A stretch of DNA of 64,000 nucleotides, from the NCBI GenBank assembly GCA_003248315.1, contig QKWM01000001.1, positions 868,001-932,000 of the forward strand. The letters run 5' to 3'. Both the position numbers and the translations under genes were made by a program. The notes beneath the pieces were generated by a model, which saw only the letters and a program-made list of their open reading frames with translations, made no database searches and was not told where the DNA came from. This document shows positions 8,665-18,848 of this stretch, piece by piece. Positions within the stretch are counted from its first letter, which is position 1. Every line of letters starts with the position of its first letter. The stretch comes from Streptomyces sp. SW4. Its GTDB lineage: Bacteria > Actinomycetota > Actinomycetes > Streptomycetales > Streptomycetaceae.

Positions 8665-10336
8665 TCATCCGGCCCGCAGCACCTCCAGTGCGGTGAGCGC
8701 CACGTGCAACTCGGCACGCTCCGCGCCCGATTCCAGGTCGCGGCCGAGAAGCCGCTCCACGGTGCGCAGGCGCTGGTACACCGTCTCCCGGAGACGTTGC
8801 CCAGCCGGGCGGTCGTCGTCTTGTTCCCGGCCGCCTCCAGGTAGTGGCGCAGGGTGGTGACCAGATCGGTGCCGTGCCGGGCGTCGTGCTCGACCAGCCG
8901 CCCGAGCTGCCGCTCCGCGTACTCCTGCACCCGGACGTCCTCGCGCAGCGCGTAGAGCAGTCCGCGCAGGCCGATGTCGGCGGCTCGTGGTAGGCGCGGC
9001 CCGACGGCGGCGGCGCCCCCGGCGGGGTCGCCTCGGCCACCCGCGCGGCCTCGCGGAACGAGCGCGCGGCGTGGGCGAGATCGCCGGCCTCCGTGCCCGC
9101 GCACACCACCGCCTCCGGATCGAGCGCCCGCACCGCCCGCGCCAGCCGTTCCACGACCGGGTGCCGGGGCCGGCCGGGCCGCAGAGCCAGCAGGATCCCG
9201 ACACGGCCGGGCGCCAGTTCGCCGACGAGACCGGGCACGCCCGCCGAGTCCAGCTCCGCCGACAGGCGCGGCTCCGCCTCGCCGGCGATGGCACCGGGCC
9301 CGGCCCGGGCGAGGACGGCGAGAAACCGGTGCCCCTCGGTGGGCAGTCCCAGCCCGGCGCACCGGGCCCGGGCGTCCGCCGCGCAGTGGTGCCGCTGCCC
9401 GGCGAGGTCGCGCAGGGCGCCGCGCTGAGCCGTCCGCTCCCAGGGAGCCGGCCGGATGAGACGCGCGATGGTCAGGGCCATCGCCGTGCGCTCCAGCACG
9501 ACGACGTCCTCACCGCCGTACGCCCCGGTCCCGCCGGGCGCGGCGGGCGGCAGCATCACGACACGGCCCCACCGTTCGCCCTGGTACTCCACCGGCGCCA
9601 CCAGCCAGCCCTCGGGGCCGCACACCGCGGTCCCCTCACCGGACGGCGTGGCCGCGAGCGCCGCTCCCAGCCGCCGAGCGCGCCTCCAGGGTGCCGCCCG
9701 ACGGCTCGCAGACCAGCGCCTGGTGCGCCAGGTTCTCCAGTACCACCGTGCGGCCGCTCATCTCCGCCGCCGCGCGCACCACCTCCTCGGCTCCCGCTCC
9801 GCGCAGGGTCAGCGCCGTGAACGCCTCGTGGACCCGCTGGGCGCGGCGCATCGCCTCCGCCTGGCCGCCGAGGACGAGAGCGTGCACGACCTGCGTGACC
9901 TCCAGGAAGTTCACGTCCCGCGCCAGTCCGACCAGCGGCAGGCCCTCGCCCGGCAGGCCCGGACCAGGGCGTCCGGCGGCCGGTGGAAACGCCGTACCAG
10001 CTCGATGACGAGGGCGGCGGCGCCGACGTCGGCCAGCTCGTCCACGTAGCGGCGCACCGCCGCGGCGGCCTCGGGCAGCGGCATGCCGGTGGTCAGGACC
10101 AGTTCACCGCCCTTGAGGAAGGAGGCCGGATCGGTCAGTTCGGTGATGTGCACCCAGCGCACCGGCCGGTGCAGCCCGTCGGCGCCGGTGACGACCCGCG
10201 GGCGGCCCGCGGCCAGGACGGGCAGCGCCAGCACGTCGGCCACGGTGAGCGGGGATCCGGGCGGCCGGCGCCCGGTGCCGTTCTCCGCGCCGTCGTCGTC
10301 GCCCGGGTCCACGGGGGTTCGCAGGTTCTCGCTCAC
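8665..10336 (-). CDS. PucR-family transcriptional regulator (frameshifted)
   Basis: About 555 residues in order: a PucR N-terminal domain (LTVADVLALPVLAAGRPRVVTG...VRWVHITELTDPASFLKGGELVLTTG), a central GAF/GGDEF-like region (VLENLAHQALVCEPSGG; HRFLAVLARAG), and a C-terminal HTH_30 helix-turn-helix. The last reads LVTTLRHYLEAAGNKTTTA...LRETVYQRLRTVERLLGRDLE. At least four frame changes occur near 8800, 8985, 9665 and 9960. GTG 10336 is preceded by GGCAGGGACC. It is divergent from gabT-gabD. PucR regulators of GABA and purine use respond to small molecules, so it probably controls those genes. Confidence 0.88.
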
Positions 10337-10469
10337 GGTCCCTGCCTGCCCGCGACGTCGCGGCGGCAAGCGGGGCGGGTGGACACAACGTCCGAACCCG
10401 GCCCCCGAACGGACAGTTCACCCCCTTGTCGCGCCGGGAGGCCGCCGGAGGCTCGGAACCGGGCCGCCC

Positions 10470-10600
10470 ACGGAACGGACCACGGAACGCGACCGGAACA
10501 CGGGACGCGACCGGACCACGTGCCGCGAGCGGACCACGCAGAGAGACCTGACCACGTGACGAAACCGGACCACTCGGAGAACGACCAGACCACGACGTAC
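10470..10600. repeat. 18-bp-period direct-repeat array upstream of gabT
   Basis: The heptamer GGACCAC, or a one-base variant, recurs at 10477, 10495, 10513, 10531, 10549 and 10567, each exactly 18 bases apart. A seventh near-copy is at 10587. The array fills the gap between the PucR regulator and gabT and ends 15 bases before the gabT ATG. Read on the plus strand it could also encode hexapeptides of the type HGTRPD ending in a TGA that overlaps the gabT ATG, but no start site supports that. It may be a tandem operator. Confidence 0.75.
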
Positions 10601-10614
10601 GGCCGGGAGACGAA

Positions 10615-11873
10615 ATGACCGCACTGTCGCCGCACCTCCGCCAGGCCACCCCGGTGGTGGCGGTCCGGGGCGAAGGCGTCCATCTGTACGGCGAGGACGG
10701 CCGCCGCTACCTCGACTTCACCGCCGGCATCGGCGTCACCAGCACCGGGCACTGCCACCCCGCGTGGTGGCGGCGGCCCAGGAGCAGGTGGGCACGCTGA
10801 TCCACGGGCAGTACACGACCGTCATGCACCAGCCGCTGCGTCGACTTGTCGGCAAACTGGGCGAGGTGCTGCCGCCCGGGCTGGACAGCCTGTTCTTCAC
10901 CAACTCCGGCAGCGAGGCGGTCGAGGCCGCGCTGCGCCTGGCCCGCCAGGCCACCGGCCGGCCCAACGTCCTGGTCTGCCACGGCGGTTTCCACGGCCGC
11001 ACGGTGGCCGCGGCGGCCATGTCCACCTCCGGCACCCGTTTCCGCTCCGGTTTCTCGCCGCTGATGAGCGGCGTCGTGGTCACCCCGTTCCCGACGGCCT
11101 TCCGCTACGGCTGGGACGAGGAGACCGCCACCCGCTTCGCCCTCAGGGAACTCGACTACACGCTGCGGACCGTCTCCCCGCCCGAGGACACCGCCGCCGT
11201 CATCGTCGAACCGGTGCTCGGCGAGGGCGGATACGTGCCCGCCACCGCCGGATTCCTCCAGGGACTGCGCGAACGCGCCGACCGCCACGGCTTCCTGCTC
11301 ATCATGGACGAGGTGCAGACCGGCGTCGGCCGCACCGGACGCTTCTGGGCCACGACCACTTCGGCGTCACGCCCGACGTCCTCGTCACCGCCAAGGGCCT
11401 GGCCAGCGGCTTCCCGCTGTCCGGGATCGCCGCCCCGAGGAGCTGATGCGCAAGGTCTGGCCCGGCTCCCAGGGCGGCACCTACGGCGGCAACGCCGTCG
11501 CCTGCGCCGCGGCCTGCGCCACCCTCGACGTCGTCCGGGACGAGAAACTGGTCGAGAACGCCGAGGCGATGGGCGCCCGGCTGCGGCAGGGCCTGGAGGC
11601 GGTGGCCGCCCGCACCCCCGCCATCGGCGACGTACGGGCCTCGGGCTCATGCTCGGCACCGAGTTCGTCACCGCGGACGGCGAACCCGACCCCGACACCG
11701 CCGCCCGCGTCCAGCGCGCCGCCGTCGACGAGGGCCTGCTGCTCCTGCTGTGCGGCGCCTGGAACCAGGTCGTACGGATGATCCCCGCCCTCGTCGTGGA
11801 CGAGACGGCGGTCGACGAGGGGCTGGCCGCCTGGGCGCGGGCCGTCGAGGCCGGCACGGCGGGAGGGCGGTGA
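10615..11873 (+). CDS. gabT: 4-aminobutyrate aminotransferase (frameshifted)
   Basis: A class-III PLP aminotransferase of about 420 residues that moves the amino group of GABA to 2-oxoglutarate, giving succinate semialdehyde. Motifs include [66 protein letters not shown] and the PLP-lysine segment [14 protein letters not shown]. Four single-base losses break it near 10772, 11352, 11431 and 11638. In each case restoring one base returns the family sequence. It starts at ATG 10615 and ends 2 bases before the gabD start, so the two form an operon. GABA specificity rests on family motifs plus the gabD neighbour. Confidence 0.87.
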
Positions 11874-11875
11874 CC

Positions 11876-13327
11876 ATGACCGGCCTCCCGAACGGCCTGC
11901 CCCGGCGCCTGTTCATCGGCGGCACCTGGACCGACGCGGCCGACGGCGCCACCCTGCCCGTGGACGACCCGGCGACCGGCGAGATCCTGTGCCGGGTCGC
12001 CGACGCCGGCCCGAAGGACGCGCGGACGGCGGAGGACGCGGCCGTGCGGGCGCAGCCGGAGTGGGCGCGCACCGCAGCCCGGGCCCGCAGCGAGATCCTG
12101 CGCCGCGCCCACGAGATGGTGCTCGACCGCACCGACGACCTGGCGCGCGTGATGACGGCCGAGATGGGCAAACCGCTCGCCGAGGCCAGGGGCGAGGTGG
12201 CGTACGCGGCCGAGTTCCTGCGCTGGTTCTCCGAGGAGGCGGTGCGCGTCGAGGGCGGCTACGGCACCCTGCCCGACGGCCGCACCCGCATGCTGCTGGG
12301 CCGCCGCCCGGTCGGCCCCTGCCTGCTCATCACGCCGTGGAACTTCCCGCTGGCCATGGGCGCCCGCAAGATCGGCCCGGCGGTCGCGGCCGGCTGCACC
12401 ATGGTGCTCAAACCCGCCCCGCAGACCCCGCTGTCCAGCCTCGCCCTCGCCGCGATCCTCCAGGAGGCCGGGCTGCCGGACGGCGTCCTCAACGTCGTCA
12501 CCACCTCCCGGGCCGGCGAGGTGTGCGAGCCGCTGCTGCGCGGCGGCCGGATCCGCAAGCTGTCCTTCACCGGTTCCACCGAGGTCGGCCGGCTGCTCCT
12601 CGCGCAGTGCGCCGACACCGTCGTGCGCACCTCCATGGAACTCGGCGGCAACGCCCCCTTCGTCGTCTTCGACGACGCCGACCTGGACGTGGCCGTGGAC
12701 GCGGCGATGGTCGCCAAGATGCGGAACATGGGCGAGGCCTGCACCGCCGCCAACCGGTTCCTCGTGCAGCGGCCGGTGGCCGGGGAGTTCGCCGACCGGC
12801 TCGCCGCCCGCATGGGAGCGCTCGTCGTCGGGCCCGGCACCCGGGACGGCGTCGACGTCGGACCGCTGATCGACGCGGCCGGGCGGTCCAAGGTCGAGGA
12901 ACTCGTCGCCGACGCCGTGGAGCGCGGCGCCCGGGTGCTCGTCGGCGGCAGCACGCCCGACGGGCCGGGGTACTTCTACCCGCCGACCGTCCTCACCGAC
13001 GTGGACCCCGGCAGCCGGCTGATGGAGACGGAGATCTTCGGCCCCGTCGCGGCGATCTGCGTCTTCGACGACGAGGACGAGGCCGTGCGGCGCGCCAACG
13101 ACACGCCCTGGGGGCTCGTCGGCTACGTGTTCACCGAGGCCCTGCACCGGGCGCTGCGCGTCGGTGAGCGCCTGGAGGCGGGCATGGTCGGCATCAACAC
13201 CGGCCTCGTCTCCAACCCGGCGGCGCCGTTCGGCGGCGTCAAGCAGTCCGGGCTGGGCCGGGAGGGCGGCCGGGCCGGGATCGAGGAGTTCCTGGAGTAC
13301 CAGTACCTCGCGGTGCCGGTGCGATGA
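11876..13327 (+). CDS. gabD: NAD(P)-dependent succinate-semialdehyde dehydrogenase
   Basis: An intact 483-residue aldehyde dehydrogenase. LITPWNFPLAMGARKIGPAVAAGC is the coenzyme-site segment and LSFTGSTEVG binds the cofactor. The general base is Glu255 in ELGGNAPF. The nucleophile is Cys289 in MGEACTAANRF, and the C-terminus carries EIFGPVA and PFGGVKQSGLGREGG. The LGGNAPF and GGVKQSGLGREG forms favour the SSADH clade. It would oxidise succinate semialdehyde to succinate, completing GABA entry to the TCA cycle. I chose ATG 11876, directly after the gabT stop. Regulation is probably by the divergent PucR gene. Confidence 0.92.
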   Translation: MTGLPNGLPRRLFIGGTWTDAADGATLPVDDPATGEILCRVADAGPKDARTAEDAAVRAQPEWARTAARARSEILRRAHEMVLDRTDDLARVMTAEMGKPLAEARGEVAYAAEFLRWFSEEAVRVEGGYGTLPDGRTRMLLGRRPVGPCLLITPWNFPLAMGARKIGPAVAAGCTMVLKPAPQTPLSSLALAAILQEAGLPDGVLNVVTTSRAGEVCEPLLRGGRIRKLSFTGSTEVGRLLLAQCADTVVRTSMELGGNAPFVVFDDADLDVAVDAAMVAKMRNMGEACTAANRFLVQRPVAGEFADRLAARMGALVVGPGTRDGVDVGPLIDAAGRSKVEELVADAVERGARVLVGGSTPDGPGYFYPPTVLTDVDPGSRLMETEIFGPVAAICVFDDEDEAVRRANDTPWGLVGYVFTEALHRALRVGERLEAGMVGINTGLVSNPAAPFGGVKQSGLGREGGRAGIEEFLEYQYLAVPVR

Positions 13328-13435
13328 GCCCGCGACGGCCGCGCGCGCCGGGAGGCGAAGGGTTCACCCGCGCGCGGCCGGTCCCTCAACTCCCGTCGCC
13401 GCGCCCGTTGCTCACGACCCGTCATGCTCGCCTGC

Positions 13436-14726
13436 ATGACTTCCCTCGCGAACAGATCCGGTGCCGTGCGCGCCGCGGCCGTCGCCACGGCCGCACTGGC
13501 CCTCCTGCTGGCCCCGACGGCACCGGCGCGGTCCGCCGAACCGGCCCCCGCCGGCCTGCCGCTGGGCGACGCGGACCTGACGGAGACCCGCAGCAGCCGG
13601 ACCCTGGCGGACGGCGTCACCCTCACCCGCATCGTCCGCGGCACCGAGCCCGCGCCGGCCGACGAGATCGGCACGACCACCCGCGGCCCCTGGTCGGTCA
13701 ACGTGCTGACGATCGACCCGCGCCGGGCCGACGGGCACCTCGCGGCCACCTACGGACCCGACCTCGCCCGCACGGAGAAGACCACCGAACTCGTCCGCGC
13801 CGCCGGTGCGCTGGCCGGCGTCAACGCCTCCTTCTTCACCTTCACGGCCAGCGACCGGTACCCCGGCGACCCGGTCGGACTCGGCCTGTACGACGGCCGG
13901 CTGCTGAGCGAGCCCACCACCGACCCCGCCGAGGTGAGCCTCGTCGTCGACGCCCGCGGCGACCGCGCCCTGATGGCAGGCTGAGCTGGACCGGCACCGT
14001 GCGGCACCGCTCCACCGGCGCCGGGCTCGCGCTGGAGCACCTCAACCACCCGCCCGCGGTCCCCGCCGACTGCGCCGGTCCCTCCGGCACCGCCCCCTGC
14101 GTGTCGTCCGGTGACGTGGTGCGGTTCACCCACGACTTCGCGCCGGCCACGCCCGCCGGCGCCGGCTCCGAGGTCGTCCTCGACCGGCGCGGCTGCGTGG
14201 TCCGCACCGCGACGACCCGGGGCACCCGGCTGGCCCCGGGCAGACCTCCCTGCAGGCCACCGGCCGGGAGAGCGCCGACCTGCTGCGGGTCGCCGGGCAC
14301 GGCTGCGTGCGCGTCACCTCCGCGCTCACCGACGAACACGGCCGGCGTCTCCCGCTGCGCGACGGGCTGTTCGGTGTGAACGGCCGCCACCGGCTCACCG
14401 AGGACGGCCGGATCGTCGTCCCCGACGGCTCGGGCGGCTTCTTCGCCCGCAACCCCCGCACCGTCGCCGGGACCACGCGGGACGGCAAGATCCTGCTGGC
14501 GACCGTGGACGGCCGGTCGACGGGCAGCGTCGGCACCACGATGGACGAGACCGCGGCCCTCGCCCAGGCCCTGGGCATGCGGGACGCGGTCAACCTCGAC
14601 GGGGGCGGCTCCACCGCCATGTCCGTCCGCGGCGCGCTGGTGAACCGGCCCAGCGGCACCTCCGAGCGCGCCGTCGGCGACGCCCTCGTCTACGTGGACG
14701 CCCCCTACCGGCCCCGGCACGACTGA
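13436..14726 (+). CDS. Secreted phosphodiester glycosidase (NAGPA domain) protein (frameshifted)
   Basis: About 430 residues. It begins with a signal peptide (MTSLANRSGAVRAAAVATAALALLLAPTAPARSAEP). The NAGPA-type domain follows, with GVNASFF in its N-terminal half. The C-terminal half has GKILLATVDGRSTGSVG, LAQALGMRDAVNLDGGGSTAMSVRG, the diagnostic GGGSTAM loop, then RAVGDALVYV. These enzymes remove N-acetylglucosamine from phosphodiesters or act on exopolysaccharides. Two frame changes occur near 13980 and 14240. An in-frame ATG at 13424 is an alternative start. It is a single gene followed by a hairpin. Confidence 0.87.
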
Positions 14727-14733
14727 CCCGCCC

Positions 14734-14779
14734 GGCGCGCGGCCGGCCGGGGATCGCGGTTCCGGGCTGGCCGCGCGCC
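14734..14779 (+). terminator. Hairpin terminator after the NAGPA gene
   Basis: The arms at 14734-14744 and 14769-14779 are perfectly complementary over 11 bp, around a 24-base loop. The hairpin starts 8 bases after the stop codon and lies before the MFS start at 14803. Confidence 0.6.
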
Positions 14780-14802
14780 CGCCGGGCGAGGAGGATCCTC
14801 GT

Positions 14803-16294
14803 ATGGAGAACGGTGCCGGGAGCGTACGGACCGGGACGGCCGCGGGCCGCCGGGTGCTGCTCACGACCGTCCTCGGCTCGACCATGGCCCTGCTCGACTC
14901 CACCGTCGTCAACGTCGCCCTGCCCCACATCGGGCGCGACCTGGACGCCGACCTGGCGGCACTGCAGTGGACCGTCAACGGGTACATGCTCACCCTGGCC
15001 GCGCTGATCCTGCTCGGCGGGGCGCTGGGGACCGCTACGGCCGCCGGAAGGTCTTCGTCACCGGCGTCGCCTGGTTCGCGCTCGCCTCGCTGCTGTGCGG
15101 GATCGCCCCGAACCCGGAGGTGCTCGTCGCCGCCCGTGCGCTGCAGGGCGTCGGCGGGGCGCTGCTCACCCCCGGCTCGCTGGCACTCATCCAGGCGACC
15201 TTCCATCCGGACGACCGCGCCAAGGCCGTCGGCGTCTGGTCCGGCCTCGCGGCGTCGGGGCCGCGATCGGGCCCTTCGTGGGCGGTTGGCTGGTGGACGG
15301 GCCCGGCTGGCGCTGGGTGTTCCTGCTGAACGTGCCGCTGGCGCTGGTGTGCCTGCCCGTGGCGCTGCGCCACGTGCCGGAGTCGCGCGACCCCCGCCAG
15401 AGCGGGCGCTTCGACGTGCTCGGCGCGTTCCTCGGCGCGGCGGTGCTCGCCCTGGTGACCTATGCCCTCGTCGACGGCGTGCCGGCCGCGGGAGCGGCCG
15501 GTGTCGTGGCCTGCGTCGTCCTCGTCCTCGTGGAGCGGCGCCGGGCCGCCCCCATGCTGCCCCCCGCCGTCTTCCGGAACCGGCTGTTCACCGCCACCAA
15601 CCTCGTCACGCTCTGCGTCTACGCGGCCTTCGGCGGCTTCTTCTTCCTCACCGCGCTCCAGCTCCAGACCGTGGCCGGCTACTCCGCGCTCGGCGCGGGC
15701 ACCGCACTGCTGCCCACCACCGTGCTGATGCTCCTGCTCTCCGGGCGCTCCGGAGCCCTGGGACAGCGCATCGGGCCCCGTGTCCCGCTCACCGTGGGAC
15801 CGCTGCTGTGCGCCGCCGGGATGCTGCTGATGCTCCGCGTGGGCGAGGACGCCTCCTACCCGCGCGACGTGCTGCCCGCCCTGGTCGTGCTCGGCCTCGG
15901 CATGGTCACCCTGGTCGCGCCGCTGACCGCCACGGTGCTCGCCTCCGTGGACGCCGGGCGGGCCGGGCTGGCCAGCGGCATCAACAACGCGGCGGCGCGG
16001 GCGGCGGGGCTGCTGGCCGTGGCGGCGCTGCCCCTGCTGACCGGCATGGGGCCCGAGGCGTACCGGTCGTCCGGGCAGTTCCAGGACACCTTCCGGCAGG
16101 CCATGCCGATGTGCGCGGGCGTCCTGGTGCTGGGCGCCGTGATCGCCTGGACGGCCGTCCGCGCCCCGGGCGCCGCCGCGGCCGGGGAGGGACCCGCCGC
16201 CGAGCCGGAGTGCCGGCTGCACTGCGGGGTGTCGGCGCCGCCGCTGGAGGCGGCCTGCGACCGGCCGGGGACGAAGCCGTCCGAAGCGCCGTAG
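14803..16294 (+). CDS. MFS multidrug exporter, DHA2 (14-TM, EmrB/QacA) family (frameshifted)
   Basis: About 495 residues and 14 predicted helices. The family opening TMALLDSTVVNVALPHIGRDL (motif D1) is followed by LQWTVNGYMLTLAALILLGGALGDRYGRRKVF (motif A), ALQGVGGALLTPGSLALIQATF (motif B), and IGPFVGGWLVDGPGWRWVFLLNVP (motif C). These define drug/proton antiporters. Two single-base losses, near 15032 (in motif A) and 15252 (just before motif C), split it. The C-terminal tail is hydrophilic with two Cys. No regulator lies adjacent. The substrate is unknown. Confidence 0.9.
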
Positions 16295-16304
16295 GCTGTC
16301 CGGC

Positions 16305-16371
16305 GGCACCGGCACCGGGAGCGGCACCGGCATGGGGAGCGGCACCGGCACCGGGAGCGGCACCGGGGAGC
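16305..16371. repeat. 18-bp tandem repeat, 3.7 copies
   Basis: The unit GGCACCGGCACCGGGAGC occupies 16305-16322, 16323-16340 (two changes) and 16341-16358, then a truncated copy to 16371. It starts 11 bases after the MFS stop, in a convergent gap. Confidence 0.85.
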
Positions 16372-16430
16372 GGGGCGAGGGGCGGTGCGCCGAGCGCGAG
16401 CGGGTCGGGCGGGGGCCGGTCGCCGCGCGC

Positions 16431-16502
16431 AGGTCGGGGCAGGGACCTGCCTGTGGGTCAGGGCAGGGGCCGGCCTGTGGGTCAGGGCAGGGGCTGGCCG
16501 CC
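16431..16502. repeat. 24-bp tandem repeat spanning the stop codon of the SDR gene
   Basis: There are three units of 24 bases at about 16431, 16455 and 16479, of the form GGGTCAGGGCAGGGGC plus CGGCCTGT. The third unit contains the minus-strand TGA (16482-16484) and last codons of the SDR gene. The other two copies repeat that 3' end downstream. Confidence 0.8.
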
Positions 16503-17371
16503 GGTCGCGTTGAGGATCTCGGCGGTGATGTAGCTCGCCTCCTGGGAGGCCAGGTAGACGTAGGCCGGCGCCAGCTCGGCGGGCTGCGCCGGACGGCCCA
16601 GCGGGCTCTGCTTGCCGAACTCCTGGGTGTCCGGCAGGGTCGCCGGGATCAGCGGCGTCCACACCGGCCCCGGGGCGACCGCGTTCACCCGGATGCCGCG
16701 GTCCGCGACCATCTGGGCCAGCCCCTTGGTGAAGGTGGCGATCGCGCCCTTCGTCATCGCGTAGTCCAGCAGGTGCGGGCTGGGCTGGTAGGCCTGGACC
16801 GAGGTCGAGTTGATCACGCTGCCGCCTGCGGGCATGTGCGGCAGGGCGAACTTGGTCAGCCAGAACATGCCGTACAGGTTGGTGCGCATCACCCGGTCGA
16901 ACTGCTCGGTCGGGATCGCCTCGATACCGTCCGGCTGCGACATCTGGTACGCGGCGTTGTTCACCAGGACGTCGACGCGGCCGAACTCCGCCACCGCCCG
17001 CTCGATCAGCTCCCGGCAGTTCGCCTCCTCCCGGATGTCGCAGGAGACGGCGACCGCCTTGCGGCCCGCGTCCTCGACCAGGCGGGAGGTCTCCCGGGCC
17101 TCGTTCTCCTCCTCCCGCAGGTAGGTGAAGAGCACGTCGGCGCCCTCCCGCGCGAAGGCCAGCGCCACGGCCCGCCCGATACCGGAGTCGCCGCCCGTGA
17201 TGACCGTCTTGCGGCCCTCGAGCCGCCCCGCCCCCCGGTACGTCTCCTCACCGTGGTCCGGCGGCGGGTCCATCGGGCCGGTCCAGCCGGGATGCGGCTG
17301 GTCCTGGGCGGGGAAGTCGGGCGCGGGTGCCGGGTCGTCGGGTCCTGCGGGGCGTGCGGGTCGTCCGCCAC
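16482..17371 (-). CDS. SDR-family oxidoreductase, YhxC/YhdG-like (one frameshift)
   Basis: About 296 residues. A Pro-rich N-terminal extension with DPPPDHGEETYRGAGRLEGR is typical of this SDR clade. The Rossmann motif is TGGDSGIGRAVALAFAREGAD, NNAAYQ gives the NAG-like element, and the catalytic set is Ser (INSTSVQAYQ) and YAMTKG (Tyr-x-x-x-Lys). It ends ASYITAEILNATGGQPLP. GTG 17371 has GGAGG five bases upstream. A single C is missing near 17337, in the N-terminal extension. The substrate is unknown; relatives are general-stress glucose-dehydrogenase-like proteins. A paralogue lies at 47232. Confidence 0.88.
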
Positions 17372-17544
17372 GGTGGCCTCCTGTCGGTCGAGCGGGCCAG
17401 GACGGACCCCGGGTTCCCGCATGTCAGCGCCCCAAAAGTCGCTCTTCGCGGCATCGGCGTGCGCCGGCCCGACGCGGCCGGGCGGCGGGGACGGACCGGC
17501 ACCGGTGGGGGCGGCTCGGAAGGGGCCGCGCCGCCGGGGGTGGC

Positions 17545-18123
17545 TCAGAAGGAGATCTCCCGGACGCTCGCCTGGTCCCGCGGCTCCGTCGTCGCGGTGA
17601 TCTCCGAGCGGTGCCGGCTCGCCGAGAACGTCACCGTCAGGGTCTGCGGCGCGCTCTGCTCCGTGCTCACCGTGAAGCCGCGCTGCGGCACCGCCGAGAT
17701 CAGGCACACGCTGTCCTCACCGAAGCGCACGGTCACCTTGCCGCCCTCGGACGGCACCGTGTACACCCCGGACCCGCCCGCGTCGCACCGGGGCCCGCCG
17801 GCGCTCGTCTCCGGCGGCCGGGACGCCGCCGTCGGGCTCGGGGGCGGCGGCGAGGGCGTCTGGCGCGGCGGCGCGGACGTGCGGGACGGCGTCGGGGCGG
17901 GCGACGGCGTCGTCCTGCGGCTCGGGGACGGGCTGGGGGACGGGCGGGCGCTGTCGGTGGCCGACGGCCGCGGCGACGCCGGCAGCTCCCTCGGCGCGGA
18001 CTGCGCGACCGGTGCCGTCGGCCGGGTCGAGCCCACGACGAAGTGGATCGTGAGGATGACAGCGGTGACGCTGGCCGTCGTGCACGACAGCCAGATGATC
18101 AGGTAGCGCAGCAGGCGGGACAC
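17545..18123 (-). CDS. Membrane-anchored protein with Ser/Thr/Pro-rich stalk
   Basis: An intact 192-residue protein. One N-terminal helix (LIIWLSCTTASVTAVILTIHFVVG) anchors it, followed by a stalk of about 75 residues almost wholly Pro, Ser, Thr, Arg and Ala. A C-terminal extracellular domain of about 80 residues with two cysteines follows (GGPRCDAGGSGVYTVPSEGGKVTVRFGEDSVCLISAVPQ), probably disulfide-linked. It starts at GTG 18123, divergent from the response regulator at 18159, so the two promoters share 35 bases. It may be controlled by, or sensed by, that two-component system. No known family is recognised. Confidence 0.7.
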   Translation of the reverse strand: MSRLLRYLIIWLSCTTASVTAVILTIHFVVGSTRPTAPVAQSAPRELPASPRPSATDSARPSPSPSPSRRTTPSPAPTPSRTSAPPRQTPSPPPPSPTAASRPPETSAGGPRCDAGGSGVYTVPSEGGKVTVRFGEDSVCLISAVPQRGFTVSTEQSAPQTLTVTFSASRHRSEITATTEPRDQASVREISF

Positions 18124-18158
18124 GACACCATGGTGACGGACCGGCTAACGTGCCTGCC

Positions 18159-18848
18159 ATGGCCTCCGTACTTGTCGTCGAGGACGACCCTGTGATCCGG
18201 GCCGCGCTGATCGATGTCCTGACCGGGCACGGCTACGCGGTGAAGACCGCACACCAGGGATTCGAGGCGCTGCGCGAGATCACCGACAGCCCGCCGGACA
18301 TCGTCGTGCTCGACCTCGGCCTGCCCGACATCGACGGGCTCGACGTGCTGCGCATGGTCCGGGGCATCTCCCGGGTGCCGGTGCTCGTCGCCACCGCCCG
18401 GGACGACGACGGCGAGATCATCCGGCTGCTCAACGCCGGCGCCGACGACTACATGGTGAAACCGTTCTCCGGCGGCCAGCTCGCCGCCCGGCTCGCGGCC
18501 GTGCTGCGCCGGTCCGCCCCCGCCGACGTACGGGCCGCGCACCAGCAGGTCCTGCGGGTCGCCGACCTGTGCATCGACCCGACCGCGCGCACCGCGCACC
18601 TGGCCGGCCGGGAGCTGTCCCTCACCCGCCGCGAGTTCGACCTGCTGGCCTTCCTGGCCGCCAACGCCGACCAGGTCATGTCACGGCAGCGCATCCTCGC
18701 CGAGGTGTGGCAGCAGCCGTACCTGGAGGACCAGACGGTGGACGTCCACCTCTCCGCACTCCGCAGGAAAATGGGCGAAAAGGCGCGGCAGCCCCGCTAT
18801 CTGCACACGGTGCGCGGCATAGGCATCAAGTTGGTCAGCTCGCCATGA
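18159..18848 (+). CDS. OmpR/PhoB-family response regulator
   Basis: An intact 229-residue protein. The receiver domain occupies residues 1-115, with phospho-acceptor Asp52 in VVLDLGLPD, the acidic pair EDD at 8-10 and Lys101 in YMVKPF. The C-terminal winged helix (LSLTRREFDLLAFLAANADQVMSRQRILAEVW...VDVHLSALRRKMGEKARQPRYLHTVRGIGIKL) binds DNA. ATG 18159 begins MASVLVVEDD; an upstream GTG is less likely. Its stop overlaps the kinase start by ATGA. The target is unknown; the divergent secreted protein is a candidate. Confidence 0.95.
   Translation: MASVLVVEDDPVIRAALIDVLTGHGYAVKTAHQGFEALREITDSPPDIVVLDLGLPDIDGLDVLRMVRGISRVPVLVATARDDDGEIIRLLNAGADDYMVKPFSGGQLAARLAAVLRRSAPADVRAAHQQVLRVADLCIDPTARTAHLAGRELSLTRREFDLLAFLAANADQVMSRQRILAEVWQQPYLEDQTVDVHLSALRRKMGEKARQPRYLHTVRGIGIKLVSSP

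Noticed and set aside
10477..10593. CRISPR array
   Set aside because: The 18-bp units have no unique spacers and no cas genes are in the window.
9983..10618. Plus-strand frame ending in hexapeptide repeats and overlapping the gabT ATG
   Set aside because: Most of it is antisense to the PucR gene and no start site precedes the repeat part. I kept the repeats as DNA elements and noted the peptide only as an alternative.
11340..11660. Programmed ribosomal frameshifting in gabT
   Set aside because: There are four breaks with no slippery heptamer or downstream structure, and the same kind of break occurs in dozens of unrelated genes. Base-calling error is the simpler reading.
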